Positions 41,988 through 51,387 are shown, numbered from the stretch's first letter. The stretch: DNA of 64,000 nt from Chondromyces crocatus (GCF_001189295.1 NZ_CP012159.1:8292501-8356500); one strand, 5' to 3'. Notes: generated by a model not told the origin, from the sequence alone. A program made the numbers and translations.

Positions 41988-43481
41988 ATGCTCCCCGAGA
42001 AGAAGCAGATTCTCGTCGTCGATGATGAGGCGAACCTCCGCAGGGTGCTCGCCGCCCAGCTCAGCCGAGATGGCTACGAGGTCCACACCGCCGAGGACGG
42101 CGAGGAGGGCATCGCCTTCCTCAAAGAGCACCACATCGACCTGGTGCTCACCGACCTCCGGATGCCCAAGGTCGACGGGATGGACCTGCTCCGCGCCTCC
42201 CTGCGCGACGATCCCAGCCGCCCCGTCGTGATGATCACCGCTTACGGTACGGTCGACAACGCCGTGGAGGCCCTGAAAACAGGCGCCTTCGACTACATCA
42301 CCAAGCCCGCGGACCAGGCCGAGGTGCGGATGGTGGTCAAGAAGGCCCTCCGCACCCGGGATCTGGAGCGCGCCGACGCCACCCGGGACCTGCCCCAGGC
42401 GCCCCACATCCGGTCCGAGTCCACCCGCTTCGGCATCATCGGCGAGAGCCAGGCCATCCAGGACCTCTACTCCATCCTGGAGCGGGTCGCGGACACCCCC
42501 ACCACGGTGCTCATCGCGGGCGAGAGCGGCACAGGCAAGGAACTCGTCGCCCGGGCCCTGCACGACAACTCCAGCCGCCGCGAGCGCCCCTTCATCAAGG
42601 TCAACTGCGCCGCCATCCCCAAAGATCTCATGGAGTCCGAGCTGTTCGGCTACGAGCGCGGCGCGTTCACCGGCGCCGTCGGCTCCAAGCCCGGCCGCTT
42701 CGAGCTCGCCTCGGGCGGCACCCTCTTCCTCGACGAGATCGGCGAGATCCCGAACGAGATGCAGGTGAAGCTCCTGCGCGTCCTCCAGGAGAGCGAGTTC
42801 GAGCGGGTGGGCGGCATCAAGACGATCCGGGTGGACGTGCGCCTCGTCGCCGCGACCAACCGCGACCTGAAGCGCGAGATCGCGGCCGGCACTTTCCGCG
42901 AAGACCTCTTCTACCGGCTCAACGTCGTCCCCATCACCCTCCCCGCCCTGCGCGAGCGGAAGAGCGACGTCCCGCACCTCGCCGCGCACTTCGTCGCCAA
43001 GTTCAACGCGCGCCTCAAGAAGAACGTGGAGGGCGTCGAGCCCGATGCCCTCGAGCGGCTCACCTCGTACGAGTGGCCCGGCAACATCCGCGAGCTGGAG
43101 AACGTGATCGAACGCGCCGTGCTCTTCGCCGACGGCCAGCGCATCCGGGTGGAAGATCTCCCGGAGGACGTGCGCCTCGGTCGCTCCCAGACCGCGGCGA
43201 CGGGCGTCTCCTTGACCGCAGCCCATCCGGTACACGAGGGCAACAACGGGCCCGACAGCAGCGCCGGTCAGGCCCCCGCAGGCGCCGAGCGCCGCGGGAC
43301 GGAGGGGCTCAAGGAGCAGGTGAAGGCCGCCATGAGCAAGCTCGAACGCGACCTCATCGAGCGCGCCCTCAAGCAGACCAACGGCAACGTGACCCACGCC
43401 GCTCGCCTCTTGAAGATCTCGCGCAAGGGCCTCCAGCTCAAGATGAAGGAGCTGAACCTGCGCGAGCGCGATCCGGACTGA
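41988..43481 (+). CDS. NtrC-family sigma-54-dependent response regulator
   Basis: A 497-residue regulator. Receiver domain 1-120 with Asp56 ([10 protein letters not shown]). The AAA+ domain (about 148-385) has Walker A GESGTGKE, the sigma-54 contact loop GAFTGA at 225-230, Walker B 'GGTLFLDEI' and the sensor 'WPGNIREL' Arg finger region, so it should activate sigma-54 promoters. The C-terminal Fis-type helix-turn-helix is at about 455-490. A GTG lies immediately before the ATG. No sensor kinase adjoins; the next gene, two bases after, codes a SUMF1-domain lipoprotein. Confidence 0.95.
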   Translation: MLPEKKQILVVDDEANLRRVLAAQLSRDGYEVHTAEDGEEGIAFLKEHHIDLVLTDLRMPKVDGMDLLRASLRDDPSRPVVMITAYGTVDNAVEALKTGAFDYITKPADQAEVRMVVKKALRTRDLERADATRDLPQAPHIRSESTRFGIIGESQAIQDLYSILERVADTPTTVLIAGESGTGKELVARALHDNSSRRERPFIKVNCAAIPKDLMESELFGYERGAFTGAVGSKPGRFELASGGTLFLDEIGEIPNEMQVKLLRVLQESEFERVGGIKTIRVDVRLVAATNRDLKREIAAGTFREDLFYRLNVVPITLPALRERKSDVPHLAAHFVAKFNARLKKNVEGVEPDALERLTSYEWPGNIRELENVIERAVLFADGQRIRVEDLPEDVRLGRSQTAATGVSLTAAHPVHEGNNGPDSSAGQAPAGAERRGTEGLKEQVKAAMSKLERDLIERALKQTNGNVTHAARLLKISRKGLQLKMKELNLRERDPD

Positions 43482-43483
43482 CG

Positions 43484-44695
43484 ATGCGCCGCTTGCTCGC
43501 CGCCCCACGACACACCTCTCGCGGGCGCGCGCTCCTCGGGACGGTGTCCCGCTGGTCGATGGCCCTCACCGTAGCCTTCACCTCCCTCGCCGGTTGTAAC
43601 CGCGGCGGCGGCAACGCCGCTTCCGATCCTGACGCCGCACCCCCGTGGGCCGTCCCGGAGCCTCCCCCCGAGCCCCGTCCTGGCATGGCCTGGATCCCCC
43701 CTGGCGTGCTCCTCGCTGGCACCCCGCCCGACCGCATCCCGCGCATCGCCGACGAGGAGATGGCCGGAGAGCAGGTGGTGATGCGCGGCTTCTACATCGA
43801 CCTCTACCCCTGGCCCAACGAGGTTGGTGCCATCCCCACCACCGCCATCACCCAGGACCAGGCACGCGCCCTCTGCGAGGAGAACGGCAAGCGCCTCTGC
43901 TCCGAGCTCGAGCTGGAGCGCGCGTGCAAGGGCCCGAACAACGCCACCTACGAGTACGGCGACGTCTACAAGGCGGCGACCTGTGGCACCGGACAGACCA
44001 GGAACCTCATCCCGAACGGCTTCAACGGCGCCTGCGAGAGCGCGTTCGGCGTACACGATCTCCACGGCGGCGTGTGGACCTGGACGTCGAGCCAGTGGCA
44101 GCGCGGCAGCGCGAAGCCGGGCCTCGTCGCCCTGCGTGGAGGCAACGGCCCGAACGGCGATCTCGTCGGACGCTGTGCCCACGGACGCGGCATCCGCCCC
44201 GACATGCGCCGCCCCGACATCGGCGTGCGCTGCTGTGCGGGCGAGCAGAACACCTTCGAGGTGGTGCTCGAAGTGACCCGCGGCCAGCCGCTCCGCCTTC
44301 TCAACCCCATGGATGAGCAGCTCGCCGCCCAGCTCGCCCAGATCTCGACCGTGGACCAGTTCACCGTGGAGCGCATCTGGATGTGGCATCCCCTCGGGAA
44401 CGAGGAGCTGCTCCTCGGCGGCGGCTGCGCGCACACGCCCGGCCAGCGCAACCAGTGCGGCATCGTCGCGGCCCGCATGCGCTTCGACCAACCCGTGCTC
44501 CTCTCGTTCGTGCCCTCCGACTGGTGGACGCCGACCCTCGGTGAGTTCGAATCCGCCCGTGAGCTGATGCTCTATGGTGGCGACAACGAGGGCGCCTTCC
44601 GCAGACGCATGAGCTACGAGTGGGGCCGCATCGGCCTCGGCGACAAGGAGCGAAAGCTCAAGCGCAAGGGGAAGCGCGAGCCGACCTTCGACTGA
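43484..44695 (+). CDS. SUMF1/FGE-domain lipoprotein
   Basis: A 403-residue lipoprotein with lipobox SLAGC (Cys38). Residues 65-255 match the formylglycine-generating-enzyme (SUMF1) fold: 'GMAWIPPGVLLAG', 'VVMRGFYIDLYPWPNEVG', 'QARALCEENGKRLCSELELERACKG', 'GVHDLHGGVWTWTSS', 'GIRPDMRRPDIGVRCC'. The active-site Cys pair of true FGE is not evident, so it is more likely a binding or regulatory member, as is common in SUMF1 relatives. The rest (about 260-403) is an unassigned domain. Translation starts two bases after the NtrC-type regulator stop, implying coupling. Confidence 0.85.
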   Translation: MRRLLAAPRHTSRGRALLGTVSRWSMALTVAFTSLAGCNRGGGNAASDPDAAPPWAVPEPPPEPRPGMAWIPPGVLLAGTPPDRIPRIADEEMAGEQVVMRGFYIDLYPWPNEVGAIPTTAITQDQARALCEENGKRLCSELELERACKGPNNATYEYGDVYKAATCGTGQTRNLIPNGFNGACESAFGVHDLHGGVWTWTSSQWQRGSAKPGLVALRGGNGPNGDLVGRCAHGRGIRPDMRRPDIGVRCCAGEQNTFEVVLEVTRGQPLRLLNPMDEQLAAQLAQISTVDQFTVERIWMWHPLGNEELLLGGGCAHTPGQRNQCGIVAARMRFDQPVLLSFVPSDWWTPTLGEFESARELMLYGGDNEGAFRRRMSYEWGRIGLGDKERKLKRKGKREPTFD

Positions 44696-45455
44696 AGGAA
44701 GAGGCGACCTCCAGCAGCACCCGGCGCCTCGTTCTCGCAACGGCCCACCGTGGCAACGAGCCCGGAAAGACGCGCGTTTCGGCCTCCAGCAGCGCAGAGC
44801 GCGTCGGACCAGCCCCCCTCCCCCCTGTCGCCTGAGCAGGACCCGACGAGAGGCCCGAGGGAAACTGCGAGCATCCAGCGCCGACGCCCTGACTTTCGCG
44901 GCGAAACTCCCCCGGTTCACGCGCCCGATCAGCAGGAGTCGAAGCCCTCTTCCTCATGCCGTGAGCCGCCGATGCCCCCGGTCTCGCAGCAGCACCCGTG
45001 GCCATGGCCCAGCGGGTAGCCGTCCCTCGGGAAACGCCCCCCTGCAGCGCCGACCCCGGGATTCGCACCAGCGAAAGCGCGACCATCACCCGCCGACGTA
45101 CACAGTTTCGCAACGACAGCGCCCCCGTCAGGAACCGGCGGCGCACTCGGTTTCGCCAACCTCATCGCCACCGGACCGCCGACGTACCCAGTTTCACCGG
45201 CGACTCTCCCTGCGGGGCGCCGACGCACCCAGTTTCGCCAGCGGAACCGCGAGCATCAGCCGGCGACGCATGCACTTCACGGCGCCGCCTCGTCCCCCGG
45301 CCACCTCGACGCCGCTCCCCTGGGCTCGGGAAAAGCCCCTGAACGCCCCGAAAGCCCGCCACGACCGCGACGCGCTCGTCGCTCACGGGCCACGACCGCG
45401 GCATCCAGAGCGCTGGCGTCACCTGGGACGCTTCACCTGCGCCAGGATACTGCGC
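44696..45455. other. Gene-free stretch with degenerate repeats
   Basis: 760 bases without a supported gene between the SUMF1 lipoprotein and the Uma2 gene. It is GC-rich with many 'cgccgacg' words; the most regular part is 45091-45280. Open frames there are Arg/Pro/Ser-rich with no motif. Confidence 0.55.
45091..45280. repeat. Five degenerate ~21-bp repeats at about 42-bp spacing
   Basis: Sites near 45091, 45136, 45177, 45219 and 45261 share the core cg(c/g)cgacg(t/c)ac(c/a)cagtttcgcc (the last is the most diverged). The spacers of about 20 bases differ. Similar but weaker copies occur upstream near 44880 and 45050. Repeat copies are too diverged and spacers too short for a CRISPR. Confidence 0.6.
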
Positions 45456-46070
45456 TCACAGCGACGCTTCACCCGACTCCGGCCCGAGCTGATCGACCTC
45501 GGACCACAGCGCGTCCAGATCGAGCGTCATCCCCTCGGCGCCAGGAACGAGCGTCACCACGCCATCCACCGCGGCGAGCGCGTGGACGTAGCGACCGTCG
45601 GCGCCCAGCTCCAGGATGTCGAGCGTCTGGTTCTGCGGATCGATGAGCCAGTACCAGCGCACGCCGAAGGCCGCATACTCGTTCAGCTTCTCGACCCGAT
45701 CGCGGCGCGCGTCCCGTGGCGTCGGGGACACGACCTCCACCATGAGATGCGGTGGCGTACCGATCACGCCACGCCGCGGAGGCATCTTGCTCCCCGGCAG
45801 GTACGCCGACGCGTCGGGCTTTCGCCCTCGGGGGCCGCTCACGGCAAACTTCGCTTCGGAGCCCAGCACCAGCCCCCGCTGAGGAACGAGCCAGCCTCGC
45901 AACGCGCCGATCACCCAGGCGACGACGACCTCGTGAATGGCGTCCGGCACCTCTTCCTCCACGAGCCAGCCATCGACGAGCTCACCCGATTCGTCCTCGG
46001 GCAGACCGACCCACTCGGCGAGGCTCAACCTTCGCGCGCTCGAGAACTCTGCGAAAACGACGCGACCCAT
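45456..46070 (-). CDS. Uma2-family (DUF820) putative restriction endonuclease
   Basis: A 204-residue protein of the PD-(D/E)XK-like Uma2 family. Visible features: 'ELVDGWLVEEEVPDAIHEVVV' near 27-50, 'KPDASAYLPGS' near 101 (metal-binding Asp), 'LMVEVVSPTPRDARRDRVEKLNEYAAFGVRWYWLIDP' pattern near 120-155 with the E-x-K core, and 'QTLDILELGADGRYV' after. These proteins are very common, often multi-copy and usually stand-alone; their substrate is not established. GAAGG lies a few bases upstream of the ATG at 46070. Confidence 0.88.
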   Translation of the reverse strand: MGRVVFAEFSSARRLSLAEWVGLPEDESGELVDGWLVEEEVPDAIHEVVVAWVIGALRGWLVPQRGLVLGSEAKFAVSGPRGRKPDASAYLPGSKMPPRRGVIGTPPHLMVEVVSPTPRDARRDRVEKLNEYAAFGVRWYWLIDPQNQTLDILELGADGRYVHALAAVDGVVTLVPGAEGMTLDLDALWSEVDQLGPESGEASL

Positions 46071-46235
46071 CACCGTACCTTCAACGTAGCACGCTTCGGG
46101 GAAGCCTTGCGCCCCTGTCAAGGCGCTGGCCGGCCGTTCGCCGTGCAGTGGGACCGGACCGCAGGGGCGATGGCGAGCCGTGGCGCTGCGGTCATCGCGA
46201 CAGCGCGCCGCGGGCGACATGGCTGAAGACCGAAA

Positions 46236-48602
46236 TCACTGCGGGCTGGGAGGCACGATGAACGCGATCTCCCGCGGTGCGCCCAGGTAGATCTCGTTCT
46301 GCGCCGAGCCGACGCGCGCACGCACGCGGAGGTTCGCCTTGAACACCTGCGGCATGGCCTGCTGCGGGAACGCCACGTTCGGCTTCGGCACGACCTGGAA
46401 ACAGATCTTCTGACCGGGGACGACCTTGCGGGCCGTCTCGTTCACGCCATCGGGCTGGTTCACCGTGCCCTCGGGGCCGGTCCACTGATCCGCGAGCTGC
46501 TCGATCGCGTTCAGCGCGATGCAAGGGACACCGGGCTCTCCTTCGTCGTTGCCGCCGGGCGCGTTCACCGCGATCCGCTCGATGAAGGTGCTGATGGTGT
46601 TGGGCTGGCCCTGCACGGGCGCGGCCAGCACACGGACGTCGAGCTGGATGCCGCGGAGCAGCGCTTGCACGCCGGACACCACGCTGTTGGTGATGCCCAC
46701 GCCGCCGGAGGTCACGTCGAAGATGAGCCGGCAGGTCCCGCCGGGGGACTGCTGGGTGGCCGGGCCGTCGGGCAAGATGAAGGCGCCGCTGAGGCCCGTC
46801 GCGCACAGGGTGCCGCCGAAGACCGAGGTGGGGACGTACGAGCCGAGCTGGTCGGCGAGGTAGGCCATGTCCTGGTACGGGTCGGCGCTGCCACGCACGC
46901 CGTCGGCGGTCGAGATGCCGAGGAACCTCGCGCCTCGCGCCTGCATCTCCGGGATGAGGGTGTCGATGGTCGGCGTGGGATACGGGGGCTGACCGTTGAA
47001 CGAGTAGGGATCGTGGAGGAGGGAAGCGTTCTGAGCGCGCCTTCCGTTGTGGAACGGCGCGTCGGTGATCAGCACGAGGATGGGCAGCGCGCCCGAGCGG
47101 AAGTGGAGCGAGCCGTAGCGGCCCAAGGGGGCGCCCGTCGGCGCGAGCTGGCCCGAGTCCCAGATGAGGAACTGATCGGTGAGCGCGCGGTGCATCGCGG
47201 CGACCTGCGACTCCGGGGCGTCTTCCCCGTCGTGTACGTTCAGCGCCTGCACGGCGGCGAGGTTGTTCGCGAGCGAGGTGCTCACGTGACCCGTCGCGCC
47301 GGAGACGTAGAAGGGCAGGTCGAGCCCTGGCGTGCCGTAGTTGCCGGTCGGGAAGTCGTCGAAGCCGGCCACACCCACCGCCAGATCGGGGATGTGCTGG
47401 TAGAGCTGCTGGATGATGGTGCTCATCCCCGCCTTCAGGTTCGCGATCGCGCCCCCCATGGTCGCCGTGGTGTCGACGATGAACGCGACGTCGCCCTGGC
47501 TCAGGAAGGTGCGGAGCGGGATGATCCGGGTGAGCGGCTGGACGGGCTGCTGGTAGGGCAGGACGAAGTAGGACTTGCCCAGGGTGGCCGGGGTCTCCTG
47601 CGGGTTCCTGGGGTTCGAGGCGAGGGTCACCTCGATGAAGTCGCTGATGCCGTCGCCGTCGGTGTCGACGATCGTGGGGCTGGTCTCGTTCGGATCGAGG
47701 ATGCAGTTGTGGTTCGCGTCCTCCACGGTGTCGAGGAGGCCATCGCCGTCGGCGTCGAGATCGAGGTGGTCGAACTTGCCGTCGTTGTCGGTGTCGGGCG
47801 GCATCGTCGCGAGCGTGTGGCCAGGGAGCACCTCGCACGCATCCGGGATGCCGTCGCCGTCGCTGTCCAGGTCGCGGAACGCGGGAATGCCGTCGCCGTC
47901 CGGATCCGTCAAGCCCTCGAAGATGTCGGCGATGCCGTCGCCGTCGCTGTCGAGGTCGTCCAGATCAGGGATGCCGTCGCCATCGGTGTCGACCCACGCG
48001 CCCGCGTTGAGCTCCACGGTGTCGAGCAGCGAGTCGCCGTCGTTGTCGGGATCGGCGTAGTTGGGGAGGCCGTCGCCGTCCGTGTCCGCCGGGTTCGGGC
48101 CGGAGCGAGCCGGGTCGTAGGGCTGGCCGTCGGGGTAGACCTCTTGCCGGTCGAGGAGGCCGTTGTTGTCGCTGTCGGTGTCCTGGAAGTCCGGGATGCC
48201 GTCGCCGTCCGAGTCCTGCGGGAAGTCGCACCCGAGCGTCGCGGTCTGGCCTTCGATCGCGTCGGGGATCGAATCGCCGTCGCTGTCGAGATCGAACATG
48301 TCGGGGATGCCGTCCCCATCGGTGTCGCCAGATCCTTCGATGTGATCGGGGATGCCGTCGCCATCGGCGTCGGGCGGGCAAGGCGAGATCGGTGTCTGGC
48401 CCCCCTCTCCACCGACACCACCGGCTCCGCCCGAGCCGGGTGACCCCTGTCCTCCCTGGCCCCCGCCACCCTCACCGTGGCTCGACGAGGAGGTCGAGGT
48501 CGTGAAAGATCCCTGCGCGCCGTCACCTCCAGGCGTGCAGCTTGCCGTCAGCGCTCCGGCCACGCTCAGCGCGATGACCCACTTTCTTTGATGTATGGCC
48601 AT
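46236..48602 (-). CDS. VWA-domain surface lipoprotein with thrombospondin type-3 repeats
   Basis: A 788-residue lipoprotein: lipobox TASC (Cys22), Ser/Gly-rich linker (about 25-70), then nearly ten Asp-rich calcium-binding repeats of the TSP3 type, each based on 'DTDGDGIPD' or 'DSDGDGIPD' (about 75-330). A von Willebrand A domain begins near 370; the metal site reads DTTAT from Asp377, that is Asp-x-Thr-x-Thr in place of Asp-x-Ser-x-Ser. The last 200 residues are a further unassigned strand-rich domain with four Cys. Likely a cell-surface adhesion or structural protein. ATG at 48602 fits the signal peptide. Confidence 0.88.
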   Translation of the reverse strand: MAIHQRKWVIALSVAGALTASCTPGGDGAQGSFTTSTSSSSHGEGGGGQGGQGSPGSGGAGGVGGEGGQTPISPCPPDADGDGIPDHIEGSGDTDGDGIPDMFDLDSDGDSIPDAIEGQTATLGCDFPQDSDGDGIPDFQDTDSDNNGLLDRQEVYPDGQPYDPARSGPNPADTDGDGLPNYADPDNDGDSLLDTVELNAGAWVDTDGDGIPDLDDLDSDGDGIADIFEGLTDPDGDGIPAFRDLDSDGDGIPDACEVLPGHTLATMPPDTDNDGKFDHLDLDADGDGLLDTVEDANHNCILDPNETSPTIVDTDGDGISDFIEVTLASNPRNPQETPATLGKSYFVLPYQQPVQPLTRIIPLRTFLSQGDVAFIVDTTATMGGAIANLKAGMSTIIQQLYQHIPDLAVGVAGFDDFPTGNYGTPGLDLPFYVSGATGHVSTSLANNLAAVQALNVHDGEDAPESQVAAMHRALTDQFLIWDSGQLAPTGAPLGRYGSLHFRSGALPILVLITDAPFHNGRRAQNASLLHDPYSFNGQPPYPTPTIDTLIPEMQARGARFLGISTADGVRGSADPYQDMAYLADQLGSYVPTSVFGGTLCATGLSGAFILPDGPATQQSPGGTCRLIFDVTSGGVGITNSVVSGVQALLRGIQLDVRVLAAPVQGQPNTISTFIERIAVNAPGGNDEGEPGVPCIALNAIEQLADQWTGPEGTVNQPDGVNETARKVVPGQKICFQVVPKPNVAFPQQAMPQVFKANLRVRARVGSAQNEIYLGAPREIAFIVPPSPQ

Positions 48603-48650
48603 CGGAAACCGCACAATAACCTTGCACCCGAGGGCGGGGAAGAGCAGCGC

Positions 48651-49406
48651 ATGGTCCAGCGCATGAAGGGCGACAGCCTGAACGAGGGAGGCTCCAGGAA
48701 CCTGGAGGGAAGCGGAAGCCCGGACACAGGCCGAGCCCGCGCCGCCGCGGCCATGCACCGGCGGATGCGCGCCGCCGTGGCGCTCGGCCGGGAGCGGCTG
48801 GGGCGGACCCGGGGAGGTCGGTTCGGCCTGTTCGCTGCGATGGGGGTCGCACTGGGACAGGGCGCCTTGCTGGCGCTACTGCAGGACGGAACGAGCGCCG
48901 CCCCCGCACTCGACGGGACGCTGCGCTCGGCAGCGCAGTGGCTCGCCTGGATGGGCGCAGGGCCGCTGGCGCTCGCGGCGGCGAACGATCGGCCGGGCGC
49001 GGACCGGAGCGAGGGCATCGAGGTGCTCGCCGCCAGCCGTGGGACATACCCGGCGACATTTCATGCCGCACAGACGCTGGCCGCGATGCAGATGGTGGCG
49101 CTCGTCATCGCGGCCCCGGTGCTCCTCCTCGCGCTGCTCGGCGCTGGCCTCTCCAGCACACCAGCGGGGGCCATGCGCGCCCTCGGGCTCGGTGGTGGGG
49201 TGCTGGCCTTCGCCGTCACGACGGGGATCCTGCTGGGAGGGCTGGCGTCCATCAGCGGGCGCATCGCCGGGCCGCGGGGGCGCAGCCTGCTCGCGGCCAT
49301 CGTCCTCGTTCCCTGGATCCTCGCCGACCTCGCTGGCAACGCGCGGTGGTCCATCCCCGGCGCGCTGGATGCCTTCCTCTCCCTGGCCACCGGAGGTGCG
49401 TCGTGA
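48651..49406 (+). CDS. ABC-2-like membrane subunit (first of three)
   Basis: A 251-residue protein. The first 45 residues are polar and Arg-rich. Hydrophobic spans lie at about 60-80, 90-110, 135-158, 172-195 and 215-235, similar to a small ABC-2-type permease subunit. No conserved motif recognised. It is divergent from the VWA lipoprotein gene (50-base gap) and its stop TGA overlaps the GTG of the next gene, so the three genes 48651-51387 form one coupled operon. Confidence 0.65.
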   Translation: MVQRMKGDSLNEGGSRNLEGSGSPDTGRARAAAAMHRRMRAAVALGRERLGRTRGGRFGLFAAMGVALGQGALLALLQDGTSAAPALDGTLRSAAQWLAWMGAGPLALAAANDRPGADRSEGIEVLAASRGTYPATFHAAQTLAAMQMVALVIAAPVLLLALLGAGLSSTPAGAMRALGLGGGVLAFAVTTGILLGGLASISGRIAGPRGRSLLAAIVLVPWILADLAGNARWSIPGALDAFLSLATGGAS

Positions 49407-50698
49407 CCGAGCCCAGATCCCCGGTCGACGACGCGCAGCCCCCCGCAATGCCGCCCGAGCATCCCGTCGACGACACGCTGTCGACCGCGGCGCCCCCCGA
49501 GCTGCCCGTCGACGACGCGCAGCCGCCCGCGGCGCCCCCCGAGCAGCTCGTCGACGACGCGCAGCTGCCCGCAACGCTTCCCGAGCATCCCGGCGACGAC
49601 GCGCTGTCGACCGAGGCGCCTCCCTGGGGTCACGCCGTCGACGCGCAGCCGCCCGTCGTCTCTCCGGAAGCGCCTGTCGCGCCACCTCCGATCGTCTCGC
49701 TCGAACGGGTCGTCGCCCACGACGAGGCTGGCCCACGGGGTCGACCTCGGGGACGCCTTCATCACACGCAGATGGCCCTCGGGCCGGGGCGACACGCGAT
49801 CCTCGGGAGCCCCGAAGACGGCACCCTGGCGCTCGCCCAGCTGATCACGGGTCACCGGCGACCCGTCAGCGGGCGGGTGCGCGTCGAAGGCCACGATCCC
49901 GCACGTCATGCGCCGACGCGCGCTCGGCTCGGCGCCCTGTTGCCCGAGCCCGACACCTGGGCCACCCGCTCGGTCGAGGCGTTCGTGGAGATGGCGCGGC
50001 GCGCCCGAGGTGAGGCATCCGGATCGGCAGCAACGATCCTGGAGCCGTTCGGCCTGGGTCGCCTCCTCCCCCGTCGCCCCGGGTCGCTCTCGTTCGCCGA
50101 GGCACGCGCCGTGGAGCTGGCGCTGGCGCTGAGCACGCCCTCTCCGCGTCTCCTCGTCCTGTTCGAGCCCTTCGCCGACATCGCGCTCCCGGCCGACGTC
50201 ACGCGCGCTCACCTGCGGGCACTCGGGAGCGAGGGCGTCTGCGTCGCGCTGATCACGTCGTCGCGTGCCGACGCGCTGGCCGAGGCCGAGCAGATCCACG
50301 TGCTCCATCGGGGTGTGATGCTGCCCCCGGTGCCGACAGGTCGCGGGGGTGAGCTGGTCGTGCAGGTGGAGGAGCCTCCCCACGGGGAAGCTGGCCCCCC
50401 GGGCATCCGGACCCTGGCCGCTGCGCTGCTCGATGCGCCCAGCATCCAGGCGCTCGCCTGGGAGCGAGCCGAAACGTCGGCCCCCTCGGGCGCACCGGCT
50501 TCCCCCCAGCCGGGACCAGCCGTCCGTCCTCCTCACGCCACCCTGCGCGTCCGCTCGCCGGATCTCGAAGCGGCCTCGCTCGCCATCCTGGAGGCCGCGT
50601 CGCGCACCGGCGTCACCCTCGCCTCGATCCACGCGGCGCCGCTGAAGCTCGGGGAGTCACGTCGGAGGCACCCGCCACAGCACGGAGGTGGTCGATGA
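49403..50698 (+). CDS. Degenerate ABC-type ATPase-like protein with N-terminal repeats
   Basis: A 431-residue protein, GTG start overlapping the previous stop (GTGA). Residues 7-90 are six 14-residue repeats of the type PVDDAQPPAxPPEx. Residues about 105-330 follow the fold order of an ABC ATPase, but every catalytic motif is damaged: Walker A is LGSPEDGTLAL (no Lys), the signature is LSFAEARAVE instead of LSGGQ, Walker B is LLVLFEPF (Asp replaced by Phe) and the switch His is SSR. Residues 330-431 are Pro/Ala-rich plus a small helical end. Probably not an active ATPase; it may be a structural or regulatory partner of the two membrane subunits. Confidence 0.7.
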   Translation: MTEPRSPVDDAQPPAMPPEHPVDDTLSTAAPPELPVDDAQPPAAPPEQLVDDAQLPATLPEHPGDDALSTEAPPWGHAVDAQPPVVSPEAPVAPPPIVSLERVVAHDEAGPRGRPRGRLHHTQMALGPGRHAILGSPEDGTLALAQLITGHRRPVSGRVRVEGHDPARHAPTRARLGALLPEPDTWATRSVEAFVEMARRARGEASGSAATILEPFGLGRLLPRRPGSLSFAEARAVELALALSTPSPRLLVLFEPFADIALPADVTRAHLRALGSEGVCVALITSSRADALAEAEQIHVLHRGVMLPPVPTGRGGELVVQVEEPPHGEAGPPGIRTLAAALLDAPSIQALAWERAETSAPSGAPASPQPGPAVRPPHATLRVRSPDLEAASLAILEAASRTGVTLASIHAAPLKLGESRRRHPPQHGGGR

Positions 50699-51387
50699 GT
50701 GTCATGGAAGCAGCGCGCACCGGCTTTGCCCTGAGCGGGCGGCGCTTGCTCGGGTCACGGCCCCTCGTGGTCCTGGGGCTCGGCCTCGTGCTCACCGGGA
50801 CGAGCGCGGCCATCGAGATCTCCGCGTCCCCTCTCGGCGCGGTCGATCGAACCCTCGCAGCGACCTTCAGGCTGCTGATCCCCTTGGTCGCCTTCGCGCT
50901 CGCCACCGACGCCGCGGGGCGCGAGCACTTGCGCGAAGCGGCCTGGCCTGCAGCCCGCTTCGGGCTCGGGCGGGGCGCCGTCGTGCTGGGGATGGTGGCG
51001 GCGACCGTGGTGGGAACCGCTATCGCGGGCGCTCTCCTCGCCGTCCTCGCGGCGATCGCAGCGCACACGGCGCAAGCACCGCCGCTCGCCGGGGACGCGG
51101 TGACGAGTGGCGTCGTCGGAGCGCTGGCGGGCGCGGCATACGCTGGGTGGTTCTCTCTCGGGGGGACCCTGTTCAAGCGCGGCCGAGGTCGGGTCGCGCC
51201 GCTCCTCGCGGACCTGCTCCTGGGTGGCTCCACCGGCGTGCTCGGTGTCGTGCTCCCGCGCGGACACACGACGAACTTGATCGGCGGCGCGCCACCGCTG
51301 GGCCTCAGCCAGCCCGCGAGCGCCGGGCTCCTCGTGGCGGCCGCGCTGCTCCTGGGGCTCGCGGCAGCGCTACGGACGCGGGATTAG
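50695..51387 (+). CDS. ABC-2-like membrane subunit (third of three)
   Basis: A 230-residue protein with about six hydrophobic helices (roughly 25-45, 60-78, 95-125, 140-158, 172-190, 205-225), short loops and an RGHTTNLIGGAPP-type loop near 190. ATG overlaps the stop of the ATPase-like gene (ATGA). It resembles the 48651 subunit in size and helix count, so the two may be paired transmembrane subunits. No family recognised with certainty. Confidence 0.65.
   Translation: MSVMEAARTGFALSGRRLLGSRPLVVLGLGLVLTGTSAAIEISASPLGAVDRTLAATFRLLIPLVAFALATDAAGREHLREAAWPAARFGLGRGAVVLGMVAATVVGTAIAGALLAVLAAIAAHTAQAPPLAGDAVTSGVVGALAGAAYAGWFSLGGTLFKRGRGRVAPLLADLLLGGSTGVLGVVLPRGHTTNLIGGAPPLGLSQPASAGLLVAAALLLGLAAALRTRD

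Noticed and set aside
45091-45280. Possible CRISPR array
   Set aside because: Repeat copies are degenerate, spacers only about 20 bases, and no cas genes are present.
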